Notes: generated by a model from the letters alone, not told the origin. DNA of 64,000 nt from Bacteroidia bacterium (GCA_023228875.1 JALOAG010000002.1:62001-126000), one strand, 5' to 3'; shown: positions 16,841 to 25,635, counted from the stretch's first letter. Translations and numbers: made by a program.

Positions 16841-18169
16841 TTATTCTGTGTTCAATGGTTTGGAATTATTTGGTTCTATTTGTTCTTCTTTAAGGTTGAG
16901 AGACAGTTTGCGCACCTTGATTGTCAACACTGAAGCAATGATAAAGAACACAATTAAGAGTATAATACTGTTTCTCATACCTCCCGTTATTTCGATTAAA
17001 ATGCCGTAACTAAGTGTGCCAAGCACAATTGAAAACTTCTCTGCTAATTCATAAAAACTAAAGTATGTCGTTAGATGTTTGGTTTCATTTGTTGGAATGA
17101 AGGCAGCAAAAGCCGAGCGCGATTGGCTTTGAATTCCTCCCATAATAGACCCGACTAATACTGCTAATCCATAAAATTCCCACTCTGTAGTAGTGAAATA
17201 TGCTCCTAAACAAACCAGCATCCAAAGCATAATCATGATTGATATTGACATGATGACACCAAACATCTTGGACAAATAAGCGAAAAAATATGCACCGGCT
17301 ATCGCCACTAATTGAATGATGAGGATTACAAGAATCAGTCTGTCAGAAACTAATTGTAACTCAACAACACCAAACAATGTGGCAATGTACATGACCGTTT
17401 GTACACCCATGCTGTAAAAGAAAAATGAGAGAAGAAATCTGAAGAGTACCGGATTTTTTCTTATTTTCAGAAAAGTACTGTTGGCTTCTTTGTACCCCTT
17501 TAACAGCCATTGTGATTGTATGTTGTTTTTGCTGTCGTTGGGAAGGCGACTGATAGCAAATAGTCCAAATGCACCCCACCAAACACCTACGGTAAGAAAG
17601 GCGAATCTGATAGCAGAAAGAGAATCCTGGAAGCCGAGTGTTTCATAGTAGGAGATGCAAAGGAGGTTAATAACCAGTAGGATTACACTGCCGATATAAC
17701 CCATGGCATATCCATGTGCACTTAATTTGTCAAATCGGTCAGGTGTTGCAATTTGTGGGAGATAAGCATTGTAGAATACCAGACTTCCTGCATAGCCAAC
17801 TGTTGCAGTTGCAAATCCTGTAATGCCTATCCATAATGTGTTTTGAGTAAAAAAATAAAGTCCAATACATGCGATGCTTCCCAATAGAGTAAAAAATGTC
17901 ATGAATTTTTTTCTAAACCCTCCAACATCTGCAAGCCCGGAAAGCAAAGGGTTTATAAAAGCAACAAGCAAAAACGAGATTGATAGTATAAAAGAATAGA
18001 GAGCTGTGTTTTGCAGCTCTCTATTAAAAATGAAAATGGATTTGCTTACATTTTCAAAGTAAATAGGAAAAATTGCAGTGGTAATTGTGAGCGAATAGAC
18101 TGAATTTGCCCAATCATACATACTCCAACCCCATAGCTGAGATTTTATGTTTTTCCTATGTTGCTCCAA
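16841..18169 (-). CDS. MFS transporter, UMF1/Atg22-like family
   Basis: This 442-residue integral membrane protein has about 12 hydrophobic segments. It opens with the family signature WGWSMYDWANSVYSLTITTAIFP and has NPLLSGLADVGGFRKKFM as the loop 2-3 motif. GSIMGGIQSQSRSAFAAFIP is seen in the C-terminal half. This matches UMF1-type major facilitators related to Atg22; the substrate is not known. It starts 2 nt after the stop of the homogentisate dioxygenase gene on the same strand, so the two are probably one operon. Transport of an aromatic acid is possible. Confidence 0.88.
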   Translation of the reverse strand: MEQHRKNIKSQLWGWSMYDWANSVYSLTITTAIFPIYFENVSKSIFIFNRELQNTALYSFILSISFLLVAFINPLLSGLADVGGFRKKFMTFFTLLGSIACIGLYFFTQNTLWIGITGFATATVGYAGSLVFYNAYLPQIATPDRFDKLSAHGYAMGYIGSVILLVINLLCISYYETLGFQDSLSAIRFAFLTVGVWWGAFGLFAISRLPNDSKNNIQSQWLLKGYKEANSTFLKIRKNPVLFRFLLSFFFYSMGVQTVMYIATLFGVVELQLVSDRLILVILIIQLVAIAGAYFFAYLSKMFGVIMSISIMIMLWMLVCLGAYFTTTEWEFYGLAVLVGSIMGGIQSQSRSAFAAFIPTNETKHLTTYFSFYELAEKFSIVLGTLSYGILIEITGGMRNSIILLIVFFIIASVLTIKVRKLSLNLKEEQIEPNNSKPLNTE

Positions 18170-18171
18170 TG

Positions 18172-19335
18172 TTATTTGTCAAGCCAAGTTTTGAAATAAT
18201 CAGGGTCTGAAATTTTCAAAGCTTCTTCTGTAACTCCAAGAGGTGCAAAGGTGTCCACCATTACTGCATACTCTTCTGTACCTTTTTTGCCTATGCTGGC
18301 TTCTGCGGCTCCCGGTTGTGGTCCATGAGTAAAACCGGCCGGGTGCAAGGTGATATTGCCGGGTTTGATAAATGGTCTTGACATAAATTCTCCATCAACA
18401 TAATATAACAACTCATCTGAGTCGATGTTTGAATGATTATACGGTGCAGGAATTGAAAGAGGGTGATAGTCAAATAAACGCGGTACAAATGAACAAATCA
18501 CAGAGGATTCTGTTTGAAAATGCTGGTGAATAGTTGGAGGCATGTGTAAACGCCCTGTAATAGGTTCAAAATCTTTGATGTTCATTGCGTAAGGATAGTT
18601 ATAGCCATCATAGCCCACTACATCAAAAGGATGTGCATCAAAAACAACTTCTATTATTTCGTCATTTTTCTTGGTCTTCATTAAAAATTCACCACGCTCA
18701 TCGTGAGATTCTAACTCTTTTGGTAGTTTATAATCTCTCTCGCAAAAGGGAGAGTGCTCCAACATTTGACCATAGTAGTTTCTATATCGTGCGGGAGATT
18801 CAAAAGGATCGCGTGATTCAACAATAAACAAACGGTTGCCTTCTGATGTGTTAAATTCAAGTGTGAAAATAGTTCCTCTTGGAATAATCAAATAGTCGCC
18901 TTCAACAAAGTCAATATTTCCTAAAAATGTTCTGAGTTTACCTGTGCCCTTGTGAATGAATATCAATTCATCTGCTTCGGTGTTTTTGTAGAAGTAATCC
19001 ATTTCCTTAAACGCTGGCGCTGAAAGTATTACATAAGTTTTTGAGTTAGCAAAAACAATTTTTCTTGATTCGATAAAATCAGAAGATGGTGGCACCTGAA
19101 ATCCTGAAAGTAAGAACGGTTTTACATTGTTAGCATCTAAGATTGTAGGAGCAACGTTCATACGTTTCCCATAAGATTTAATCATTGTGGGTCGGTTGAT
19201 ATGGTACATATTGGTGTACATTCCTGAAAATCCTGCAGTACAATATAGTTCTTCATAATACAATTCCCCGTTTTCTTTCCTAAACTGTATGTGGCGTTTA
19301 GGAGGAATTTTTCCTAATCTGTGATAAATCGGCAT
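18172..19335 (-). CDS. hmgA: Homogentisate 1,2-dioxygenase
   Basis: The 387-residue cupin-type protein matches bacterial homogentisate dioxygenase. Conserved stretches include LPIYHRLGKIPPKRH-like PIYHRLGKIPPKRHIQF, FIHKGTGKLRTFLG, GDYLIIPRGT, and the iron-site region HPAGFTHGPQPGAAEAS. The enzyme opens the ring of homogentisate in tyrosine and phenylalanine breakdown. Bacteroidota members are about this length, shorter than the 430-440 residues of proteobacterial forms. The promoter TACTTTTG lies 30 nt upstream. Other genes of the pathway (hppD, fahA) are not in the window. Confidence 0.85.
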   Translation of the reverse strand: MPIYHRLGKIPPKRHIQFRKENGELYYEELYCTAGFSGMYTNMYHINRPTMIKSYGKRMNVAPTILDANNVKPFLLSGFQVPPSSDFIESRKIVFANSKTYVILSAPAFKEMDYFYKNTEADELIFIHKGTGKLRTFLGNIDFVEGDYLIIPRGTIFTLEFNTSEGNRLFIVESRDPFESPARYRNYYGQMLEHSPFCERDYKLPKELESHDERGEFLMKTKKNDEIIEVVFDAHPFDVVGYDGYNYPYAMNIKDFEPITGRLHMPPTIHQHFQTESSVICSFVPRLFDYHPLSIPAPYNHSNIDSDELLYYVDGEFMSRPFIKPGNITLHPAGFTHGPQPGAAEASIGKKGTEEYAVMVDTFAPLGVTEEALKISDPDYFKTWLDK

Positions 19336-19364
19336 AATTCTTAATGTTTAGTTTAATATTGCGC

Positions 19365-19372
19365 CAAAAGTA
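19365..19372 (-). promoter_or_regulatory. -7 promoter element for hmgA-MFS operon
   Basis: Minus-strand TACTTTTG, an exact match, lies about 30 nt before the hmgA start. It sits in the short divergent region shared with the TPR lipoprotein gene. Confidence 0.55.
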
Positions 19373-19388
19373 AACATTTTTCCGGCTT

Positions 19389-20414
19389 ATGAATCGCAAT
19401 CTTTTTCTAATTAGCAAACCATTTCTTTTAGTATCATTGATATTAGTCCTTGCCTGTAACAACCATAGTAAACGTTACATTAGTCCTAACGATACCCGTT
19501 ATTCAGAAGATATTCGAACAATAAGCAAAAGAATCAACAAAGACCCCAAGAATGCAGAATTGTATTACAATCGTGCTAATGTGTTTTTTATTGAAAAAAT
19601 ATATGGAGAAGCAATTGCGGATATTGAGGTAGCAATCGAATTAAGTCCTCAAAATGCTTTTTATTACTACAAGTTAGGTGAGTATTATATGGCAGGAGAT
19701 ACAGCAAATGCCAAAGGTGCAGAAAAAGCATATATCAAGTCTATAGAGTTAGACCCCTCACAAGTAGAACCGCATTTGCAATATGCAATATTACTCCTTG
19801 CTAAACAACGTTACAAAGAGACAGTGGAACAATTGACAGCGGTTTTAAATATTAATCCATCTAACTCTGATGCAATGTTTTTTTTAGGAATGGTGAACAA
19901 AGAAACGCAAGATACAGCACAGGCAATTAAACGTTTTCAGGAGACTGCAAATATTGATAACAACTACTATAATGCTTATATGCAATTGGCGTATTTACTT
20001 ATGGATAGTAAGCCGGAACTTGCATTATCATATATCGACAATGCTATTAGGATAGATGAATTTAGTGACGAAGCGCATTATCTCAAAGGAATTATTTTGG
20101 AGGAAAAGGGAGAATATATAATTGCAAAGGAGTTTTACAAACGTACCATTGAGTTGAACCCTCAACATAGGTTTGCATATTATAGGTTGGCATATATCAA
20201 TGCTGAAATAGATAAGAATATGGAAAAAGCGTTGGAGTATCTTAATAAGTTGTTATCAGTTGATCCGGATTTTGTACCCGGTCTGCATTTCAGAGGAGCT
20301 GTCTATAAACAAGTGGGTATGAAAAACAACGCCTTGGAAGACTGGGAAAAAGCCGCCCGTCTTGACCCGGAAAACGAGGAAATACAAGCAGACTTGGCTG
20401 ATTTGAAAGGATAA
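19389..20414 (+). CDS. TPR-repeat lipoprotein
   Basis: The 341-residue protein begins with a lipoprotein signal (hydrophobic core, lipobox VLAC with Cys near residue 23). The rest is a continuous array of about eight tetratricopeptide repeats, for example AELYYNRANVFFIEKIYGEAIADIEVAI and AYYRLAYINAEIDKNMEKALEYLNKLL. TPRs mediate protein binding, so it is probably a membrane-anchored scaffold. The last 76 bp of the gene recur almost exactly at 25326-25401, on the far side of the lipoprotein-protease block. Confidence 0.88.
   Translation: MNRNLFLISKPFLLVSLILVLACNNHSKRYISPNDTRYSEDIRTISKRINKDPKNAELYYNRANVFFIEKIYGEAIADIEVAIELSPQNAFYYYKLGEYYMAGDTANAKGAEKAYIKSIELDPSQVEPHLQYAILLLAKQRYKETVEQLTAVLNINPSNSDAMFFLGMVNKETQDTAQAIKRFQETANIDNNYYNAYMQLAYLLMDSKPELALSYIDNAIRIDEFSDEAHYLKGIILEEKGEYIIAKEFYKRTIELNPQHRFAYYRLAYINAEIDKNMEKALEYLNKLLSVDPDFVPGLHFRGAVYKQVGMKNNALEDWEKAARLDPENEEIQADLADLKG
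20338..20413 (+). repeat. 76-bp direct repeat, copy A (3' end of the TPR gene)
   Basis: This segment matches 25326-25401 at 74 of 76 positions by hand alignment. Weaker similarity continues for roughly 80 bp into the noncoding sequence after each copy. Confidence 0.9.
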
Positions 20415-20545
20415 GAAAATGCCCGCAAAGTGGATTGTTATTACAGAAACACTATACTTACTGCTGCTTGTTAATACTGTTGATAACTTGTGCATTTTAA
20501 ATGATGTATATATTTCAAACTTCAAAATATTTAAACATTAAATTT

Positions 20546-21481
20546 ATGAAAAGAAAAAATGACTTACTAAATTTAACGGGTATGCTTGGCTGTTCATCGA
20601 TTAGCTGTGGAGTAGCGGTAGTACTTACGGGAGGTTTTATGTTAGGTGCTAACAGCCTCAAAGCGCAATGGAGTGGAACAAACCCGATAACAACATCGAG
20701 TTATGTTGGAATAGGGACGAGTGGCAGTAATGCAAATTTAGATATTTATGGTTCAGGAGATTTTTCTACTTTGCAGGTAACTAGTCCTGCAGGAGGATTT
20801 TCCGCTAATTATATTGGTCCACTAAGGATTAGAGGAGAAGCTTATAATCCTGATTTTACTCTTTCTGTCTTTCCATACTTATGTGTAGCACGCTATGGTT
20901 TTGTGGGCGTTGGTACCGAATCTCCGAGTGACAAATTTCATTTAAAAGATGGGAATATATTGGTAGATAATGGAAATATCACAGTAAGAGACAACTTTGG
21001 TATTAATCAGTTTAGGGTTGAAAGTAATGGATTTTTGATTGCAAGACAAATTGATGTCCATTTGGACCCAATTCCTGATTATGTTTTTCATGCCGCATTC
21101 AACAAAGATAGTGCAACCCTATACAGTAAGAATGGTAAGTATCAGATGTTGTCTTTATACGAAATAGATGATTTTGTGAAAAAGCATCATCATTTGCCAG
21201 GAATAAAGAATGCCTCTAAATATGAATCTATCGGTACTGTTAATCTTGGTGAATTAAATACAAAGTTGTTGGAAAAAGTGGAAGAACTGACTTTACATAC
21301 CATTTCGCAACAAAGAGCGATTGACAACCTAATTGAACGTTTAGAGAAAATAGAATCCGTTTCGACAACTCACAATCAACCTAATAAAAGCCAATCTAGC
21401 AATGGCTTAATAATGGCAACATTTGCGCTACTTGCTATTATAGTTGGTAGAGGAAGGTTTTCTAAACTATTTAATAAGTAA
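20546..21481 (+). CDS. Surface tail-fibre-like protein with C-terminal membrane segment
   Basis: The 311-residue product has an N-terminal hydrophobic signal region ending near LKAQ. A Gly/Ser-rich beta region follows (YVGIGTSGSNANLDIYGSGDFSTLQV, then FVGVGTESPSDKFHLKDG). Next comes the conserved Bacteroidota module YQMLSLYEIDDFVKKHHHLPGI with LGELNTKLLEKVEELTLHTISQQRAI, a coiled coil found at the ends of tail-fibre-like surface proteins. Unusually, the chain ends with a hydrophobic helix (LIMATFALLAIIVG) and basic residues, like a membrane anchor. The ATG at 20546 is preferred to upstream codons because it directly precedes the signal sequence. It is the first gene of the operon that continues into three lipoproteins. 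Confidence 0.7.
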   Translation: MKRKNDLLNLTGMLGCSSISCGVAVVLTGGFMLGANSLKAQWSGTNPITTSSYVGIGTSGSNANLDIYGSGDFSTLQVTSPAGGFSANYIGPLRIRGEAYNPDFTLSVFPYLCVARYGFVGVGTESPSDKFHLKDGNILVDNGNITVRDNFGINQFRVESNGFLIARQIDVHLDPIPDYVFHAAFNKDSATLYSKNGKYQMLSLYEIDDFVKKHHHLPGIKNASKYESIGTVNLGELNTKLLEKVEELTLHTISQQRAIDNLIERLEKIESVSTTHNQPNKSQSSNGLIMATFALLAIIVGRGRFSKLFNK

Positions 21482-21485
21482 AACC

Positions 21486-22076
21486 ATGAAACATTCATTA
21501 ACGATACTTTGTATGGCAATGGTGGCCATGTGCGGCTGTAAAGAAAAAGAGCCGCAGATAACCAAGATTTATGAGCTATCAGAAGAAATGATGGACTATT
21601 TTGTAAACTACGAAGTAGGTACAAAGTGGATTTATCAGGATACAATGTATATAACCAACTATGACACCATTGAATTGATTTCAAAAGAAAACTTTGATGT
21701 AACGGATGGTACGACTTTAAAAAAGGGTTGTGAACTGTACTATAAACCACGTAAATCAAAGGATTTTAAGGTACGGGTAAGCCCCGGAGTTGATAATAGG
21801 TATTATGTAAAGGTTGACCCTATGGTTACCGCTGCCGGAGCTATAACCTTTGAAAACAATAATGGAGTTTGGACAACTGGGGTGACTTATTATGATAGTA
21901 TTGAAATTACCGGAACTAAATATTATCAGGTGATTAATAGTAAAAGTAACAATATGTATCAGTACGATATGAAGATTTCAAAAGATAATGGAATTGTATT
22001 CTTCATATATAGTAACGTAAATCCGCAAAATCCCGATGGTGCAGCTTACAAACTTATTAAAACAGAAAAGCCATGA
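21486..22076 (+). CDS. Tandem lipoprotein paralogue 1
   Basis: This 196-residue protein has a short signal peptide and a lipobox ending in Cys near residue 18 (MCGC), followed by KEKEP. The body shares an ordered set of motifs with the next two genes: YFVNYEVGTKWIYQDT, DTIELISKE, LYYKPRKSKDFKVRVSPG, and a final AYKLIKTEKP. No known domain is recognised; the pattern suggests a small beta-sandwich. Paralogues 1 and 3 are closest. It starts 4 nt after the tail-fibre-like gene, and its stop overlaps the next start in ATGA, implying translational coupling. Function unknown. Confidence 0.75.
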   Translation: MKHSLTILCMAMVAMCGCKEKEPQITKIYELSEEMMDYFVNYEVGTKWIYQDTMYITNYDTIELISKENFDVTDGTTLKKGCELYYKPRKSKDFKVRVSPGVDNRYYVKVDPMVTAAGAITFENNNGVWTTGVTYYDSIEITGTKYYQVINSKSNNMYQYDMKISKDNGIVFFIYSNVNPQNPDGAAYKLIKTEKP

Positions 22077-22663
22077 AAAGGGGAGTAACAGCAATGTTTG
22101 TGGTATTTGTTGCCATGAGTGGTTGCAAAGAAAAAGAGCCAAAGATTACAAGCACTTTGGATATATCCCCCGAAATGAAATCCTACTTTGTGGATTATGA
22201 GATTGGAACAAAATGGATATATGAAGATTCTCTGAATCATTCAAGTTTGGATACCATAGAGTTGATAAAGAGAGAGCCCTATGACACAAACAGAAAAGGG
22301 GTTTTGGAAAAAGGGTACATACTCCACTACAAAGCTCGAAAATCAAGAGATTTTAAAGTTTCGGTAAGCAGAGGTCAGAAGGTTAATTTTTATATTAAGA
22401 TGTACACAGATGTTACAGGTTCGGGGTATGTAAGTTTTGAAAATTATGATGGAGAGTGGGGGGAAGGGGTTACATACTTTGATAGTATTGAAATTAGAAA
22501 TGTAATGTATTATGATGTATTGCGTAGTGAGACAACTGGTGGAAATTATTATTTGGTTCATGTGTCAAAGAATATGGGACTTGTATCTTACATCTATATG
22601 GATTATAGTGGGGGAATAGCTAAGGGTGGATATTACAAACTTATTAAAACAGAAAAGCCATGA
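22073..22663 (+). CDS. Tandem lipoprotein paralogue 2
   Basis: The 196-residue protein has a lipobox (MSGC) followed by KEKEPKIT. It keeps the family order YFVDYEIGTKWIYEDS, DTIELIKRE, LHYKARKSRDFKVSVSRG, YYKLIKTEKP. It is the most divergent of the three, with different residues after the lipobox (STLDISPEM). Both ends overlap neighbours by 4 nt (ATGA). Function unknown. If the array serves binding or inhibition, this copy would have a different specificity; that is inference. Confidence 0.75.
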   Translation: MKRGVTAMFVVFVAMSGCKEKEPKITSTLDISPEMKSYFVDYEIGTKWIYEDSLNHSSLDTIELIKREPYDTNRKGVLEKGYILHYKARKSRDFKVSVSRGQKVNFYIKMYTDVTGSGYVSFENYDGEWGEGVTYFDSIEIRNVMYYDVLRSETTGGNYYLVHVSKNMGLVSYIYMDYSGGIAKGGYYKLIKTEKP

Positions 22664-23238
22664 GAAAGGTAGTAACAGCAATATTTGTGGCACTTGTTGC
22701 TATGAGTAGTTGCAAAGAAAAAGAGCCGAAAATAACCAAGATTTATGAGCTTTCAGAAGAAATGAAAGCTTATTTTGTAAATTACGAAGTGGGTACAAAA
22801 TGGATATACCAAGACACCCTGGATGCTGCTAATTTTGATACTATAGAACTAATTTCAAAGGAACACTTTGATGTAATTAATGAAACAACCTTGAAAAAGG
22901 GTTTTGAATTATACTATAAACCTATTAAATCAAAGGATTTTAAAGTGCGGGTAACCTCTGGTATTAATAATACCTACTATGTAAAAGTTGACCCTTTGGA
23001 AGCAGGTGTAACTGCACTTAGTTTTGAAAATCATAACAATAGTTGGCCTGCCAGTGTTTACTATGACAAGATTGAAATTACTGGAAGCATTTACCATGAA
23101 GTGATTATTAGTCCAAGTGGTAATTTATATTACAGTCATCTATCAGTTTCTAAGAATAATGGTATCGTATATTTTAATAAGATGATAGGTAACGCAATTT
23201 ATGGATGTTATAAACTTATTAAAACCATAAAGCCATGA
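22660..23238 (+). CDS. Tandem lipoprotein paralogue 3
   Basis: The 192-residue protein repeats the family layout with a lipobox (MSSC) followed by KEKEPKITKIYELSEEM, nearly the same as paralogue 1. It then has YFVNYEVGTKWIYQDT, DTIELISKE, LYYKPIKSKDFKVRVTSG and CYKLIKTIKP. Its first 70 nt closely resemble the start of paralogue 2, while the next stretch resembles paralogue 1, as expected from recombination between copies. It overlaps paralogue 2 and the protease gene by 4 nt each. Function unknown. Confidence 0.75.
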   Translation: MRKVVTAIFVALVAMSSCKEKEPKITKIYELSEEMKAYFVNYEVGTKWIYQDTLDAANFDTIELISKEHFDVINETTLKKGFELYYKPIKSKDFKVRVTSGINNTYYVKVDPLEAGVTALSFENHNNSWPASVYYDKIEITGSIYHEVIISPSGNLYYSHLSVSKNNGIVYFNKMIGNAIYGCYKLIKTIKP

Positions 23239-23747
23239 AACAGATTATATTCAAATTTCTTATTCTGTTATTTTTGATTGCTCCACTGATAACAGTAAAA
23301 GCACAACCATCAGAACCGGGATATCCTGCCGCACTAATGTATAACTTGCCATCTACTGATTTACCCATTGTTAATTTACCCTATTTTAACAACGAAGAAC
23401 TTAAAGCGGCAGATACTTGTGAAACATGTTCGGAAGCATTTGGTGTTGACGCTTTTGCTCCGTTTGATTTTTGGGAGCAAAGCGAATTACAAATTATAAA
23501 CAACAATTTTGAAAATGTTGAGATTTACAGGATAAAAGTGAAATCACCCACAGCAAATGCTCTTCATGTCATTTTTCAACATTTTGAGTTAGGAGCTAAT
23601 TCCAAAATTTACTTCTACAGTCCAAATGATACTTTGCGAATTTTGGGTGCATATTCAATGCACAACAATAAATTGGATTTATCATTTGTCAGCAATCGAA
23701 TTTTTGATAAAGAAATGATTATAGAGGTTAACAGGCGGACTAACTAG
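23235..23747 (+). pseudogene. Secreted trypsin-like protease, N-terminal piece (ends at in-frame TAG)
   Basis: This piece of 170 codons starts with a signal peptide (hydrophobic core, cleavage near VKAQ). It continues with a propeptide-like region (DTCETCSEAFGVDAFAPFDFWEQ) and a beta domain of the kind seen in front of lysyl-endopeptidase-type proteases (HVIFQHFELGANSKIYFYSPND). A TAG at 23745-23747 stops it, but the same frame continues at once with protease sequence. It overlaps lipoprotein 3 by 4 nt and so belongs to that operon. Either the gene is a recent pseudogene, or the TAG is an assembly error or is read through. Confidence 0.7.
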
Positions 23748-24311
23748 GTCAACGAACCTAAAGGGATTTTGCTTATTAAAAAATTTATTCATGTATATGA
23801 AAACCGAGATGATTTTGAGAGTTCTTTTAATTGCCACAACAATGTAATTTGTGCACCATGGTATAACGATTGGTGCAATCAAATAAGAAGCGTAATTAAG
23901 TTCAATTTTCGCAAAGCTGATGACCCAAGGTGGTGGATGTGCAGTGGAGCTGTTGTAAATGGTGGTAATGGAAATTTTGACCCTATTATTTTAACTGCCG
24001 AGCATTGTGTAAGAAATACAACAGAGCACGCAAATTGGATTGTTTATTTCAACTACCAAAGTATCACTTGTAATCCTAGCACAAATGGAAATGATTTGAT
24101 GACAGTTACTGGTGTCAACCTTTTAAGTTCTGATGGCAGTGCAAGTGTTAGTTGTCCTGATATAGCACTTATGCGTTTACGTGAAAATATACCATTGCAA
24201 TATAATGTTTTTCATAGTGGGTGGAGTAGACTAAATCTAACTTATCCTCAAGATGGAATTTGTATTCATCATCCTGCAGGCGATGTAAAGAAAATTTCAT
24301 TTGGCAAATAA
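23748..24311 (+). pseudogene. Secreted trypsin-like protease, middle piece (His and Asp of the triad)
   Basis: In the same frame as the first piece, this stretch encodes the start of an S1-type serine protease domain. The catalytic His is in LTAEHCV and the catalytic Asp in CPDIALMRL; both are intact, and Cys pairs suitable for disulfides are present. The frame ends at TAA 24309-24311, just after HHPAGDVKKISFGK. A -1 shift there joins directly to the third piece. No independent start is convincing, so this is part of one broken gene. Confidence 0.7.
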
Positions 24312-25237
24312 CTAATCCATTATTAAGTAGTTGTCATAAAGTAACTTGGAACAATGGTTTAACTCAAGGCGGTTCGTCTGGGTCGCCATTGTTCACTAAT
24401 TCAAGACTAATTACTGCGATTAACAGTCATGGCCCAACAGATAGAAGTTGCGATGATATGAAACACTCTATGTTCAGTAGAATTGAAAAGAGCTGGAATG
24501 TATTACAGCCTGATTTATCCCCGGGTGATGAAAATGTTGTGGCTATTTTTGGCGATGACCCGATTTCTGCATGCCAACCGGTAATTGATTTAAACAGAGA
24601 ATTTTTCCCTGGTAATGATTGGCAGATTAAAAATCAAATTACCATTCAGTCAGCACAGCAGGTAAATGTAGCTAATGTAACGGAAACTGTAATAAGAAAT
24701 TCTGATTTTTGGCATTATAACCCTCAACATAATTCTGATTATGTAATCCGTGCAGGTAATCGTATAACAATTAACCCCGGATTTCGAATCAATGCACCTA
24801 ACAGAATAGGTAATACTGGTGCATATACCACTTTCTTTCAATTTGGCAACCAAAATCGTGTCAGTTTCCAAATATCGCCTTGTACACCTTTCATAGACGA
24901 TTGTGGTTTTAACCATGAGCCTGCTATGGTTCTTACTAATCCTGCTCCGAATGTGCAGGATAATCTCGCAAATAATCTTCAATCCGATGCTTCTTCGGTT
25001 TATGGAGTATATATTTATCCCAATCCTGCCAACAATACATTGCATATTGAATTTTCAGAAGAAATCAGTCAGGGCAGCTTTGTTATTTATAGCCTCATGG
25101 GAAGCAAAGTGAAAGAAGGAAAGCTAAGTTCAAGTGTTAATACAACAGATATAAGCAGATTGAGCGAAGGGTTATATATTATCCAAATCAGGGCGGCTGA
25201 TAGAATAGTTAATTACAAGTTTGTAGTGGCAAGATAA
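24303..25237 (+). pseudogene. Secreted trypsin-like protease, C-terminal piece (Ser of the triad, T9SS sorting domain)
   Basis: In a different frame from the middle piece, this stretch supplies the catalytic Ser motif QGGSSGSPLF. It then reads NSRLITAINSHGPTDRSC, a linker with a beta-rich region, and a T9SS type A sorting domain (VYIYPNPANNTLHIEF to GLYIIQIRAADRIVNYKF). The open frame runs upstream to 24260, but the first residues there are not protease-like. Taken together, 23235-25237 would encode a full secreted lysyl-endopeptidase-like protease of about 660 residues with an intact triad and two lesions. Confidence 0.7.
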
Positions 25238-25300
25238 TAGTTCATTAGTTATCGTTTTCGTAGAGTATAAATAGGGGAGCTAAAAGTTTAAGAAATAGAG

Positions 25301-25402
25301 ATGTTTAAACACCAAATCGGGCAAAAAGACTGGGAAAAAGCCGCCCGTCTTGTCCCGGAAAACGAGGGAATACAAGCAGACTTGGCTGATTTGAAAGGAT
25401 AG
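25301..25402 (+). pseudogene. Remnant of the TPR gene 3' end with a 33-codon open frame
   Basis: An ATG opens a 33-codon frame whose last 25 codons match the end of the TPR lipoprotein (DWEKAARL, then ENEGIQADLADLKG). The frame is kept to a TAG stop where the parent has TAA. The first eight codons are unrelated to the parent. It is most simply a gene fragment left by a duplication or insertion event; expression as a small protein cannot be excluded. Confidence 0.75.
25326..25401 (+). repeat. 76-bp direct repeat, copy B
   Basis: This is the partner of 20338-20413, in the same orientation, with two mismatches. The two copies bracket the operon of five surface and secreted genes, about 5 kb apart. 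Confidence 0.9.
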
Positions 25403-25635
25403 AAATGCAAGTAATGCATTTGTTTTACAACATCACTTTACTAACTGATTGCTAATTTATTGATACCTTGTACGTTTTTAATACTTTTAATAGAAAATAC
25501 TGTAAATGTTCAGCTGTTTGAATTCAGAAATCTTGAAGGCTTGTATAATAATTTGTCGTCAAGCTCACTGTCTTTAATATATGTCCCTTTATTGTAGCTT
25601 ATCAAACGGTTAATAATTGTGATAAATGCATTGTA

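Larger units (their letters stand above)
25238..25635. other. Intergenic region with TPR gene remnant
   Basis: This 400-bp stretch lies between the broken protease and dapA. It holds the remnant at 25301-25402, then about 80 bp of weak similarity to the sequence after the TPR gene. The remaining 150 bp or so is AT-rich and shows no gene or clear terminator. Confidence 0.6.

Noticed and set aside
24290..24312. Programmed -1 frameshift site in the protease gene
   Set aside because: No X XXY YYZ slippery heptamer or obvious downstream stem is seen, and the upstream TAG would also need to be bypassed; a lesion or error is simpler.
20338..25401. Block between the repeats as a classical integrative element or transposon
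   Set aside because: No integrase, transposase, tRNA target or terminal inverted repeats were found inside or at the edges; only the direct repeat is supported.
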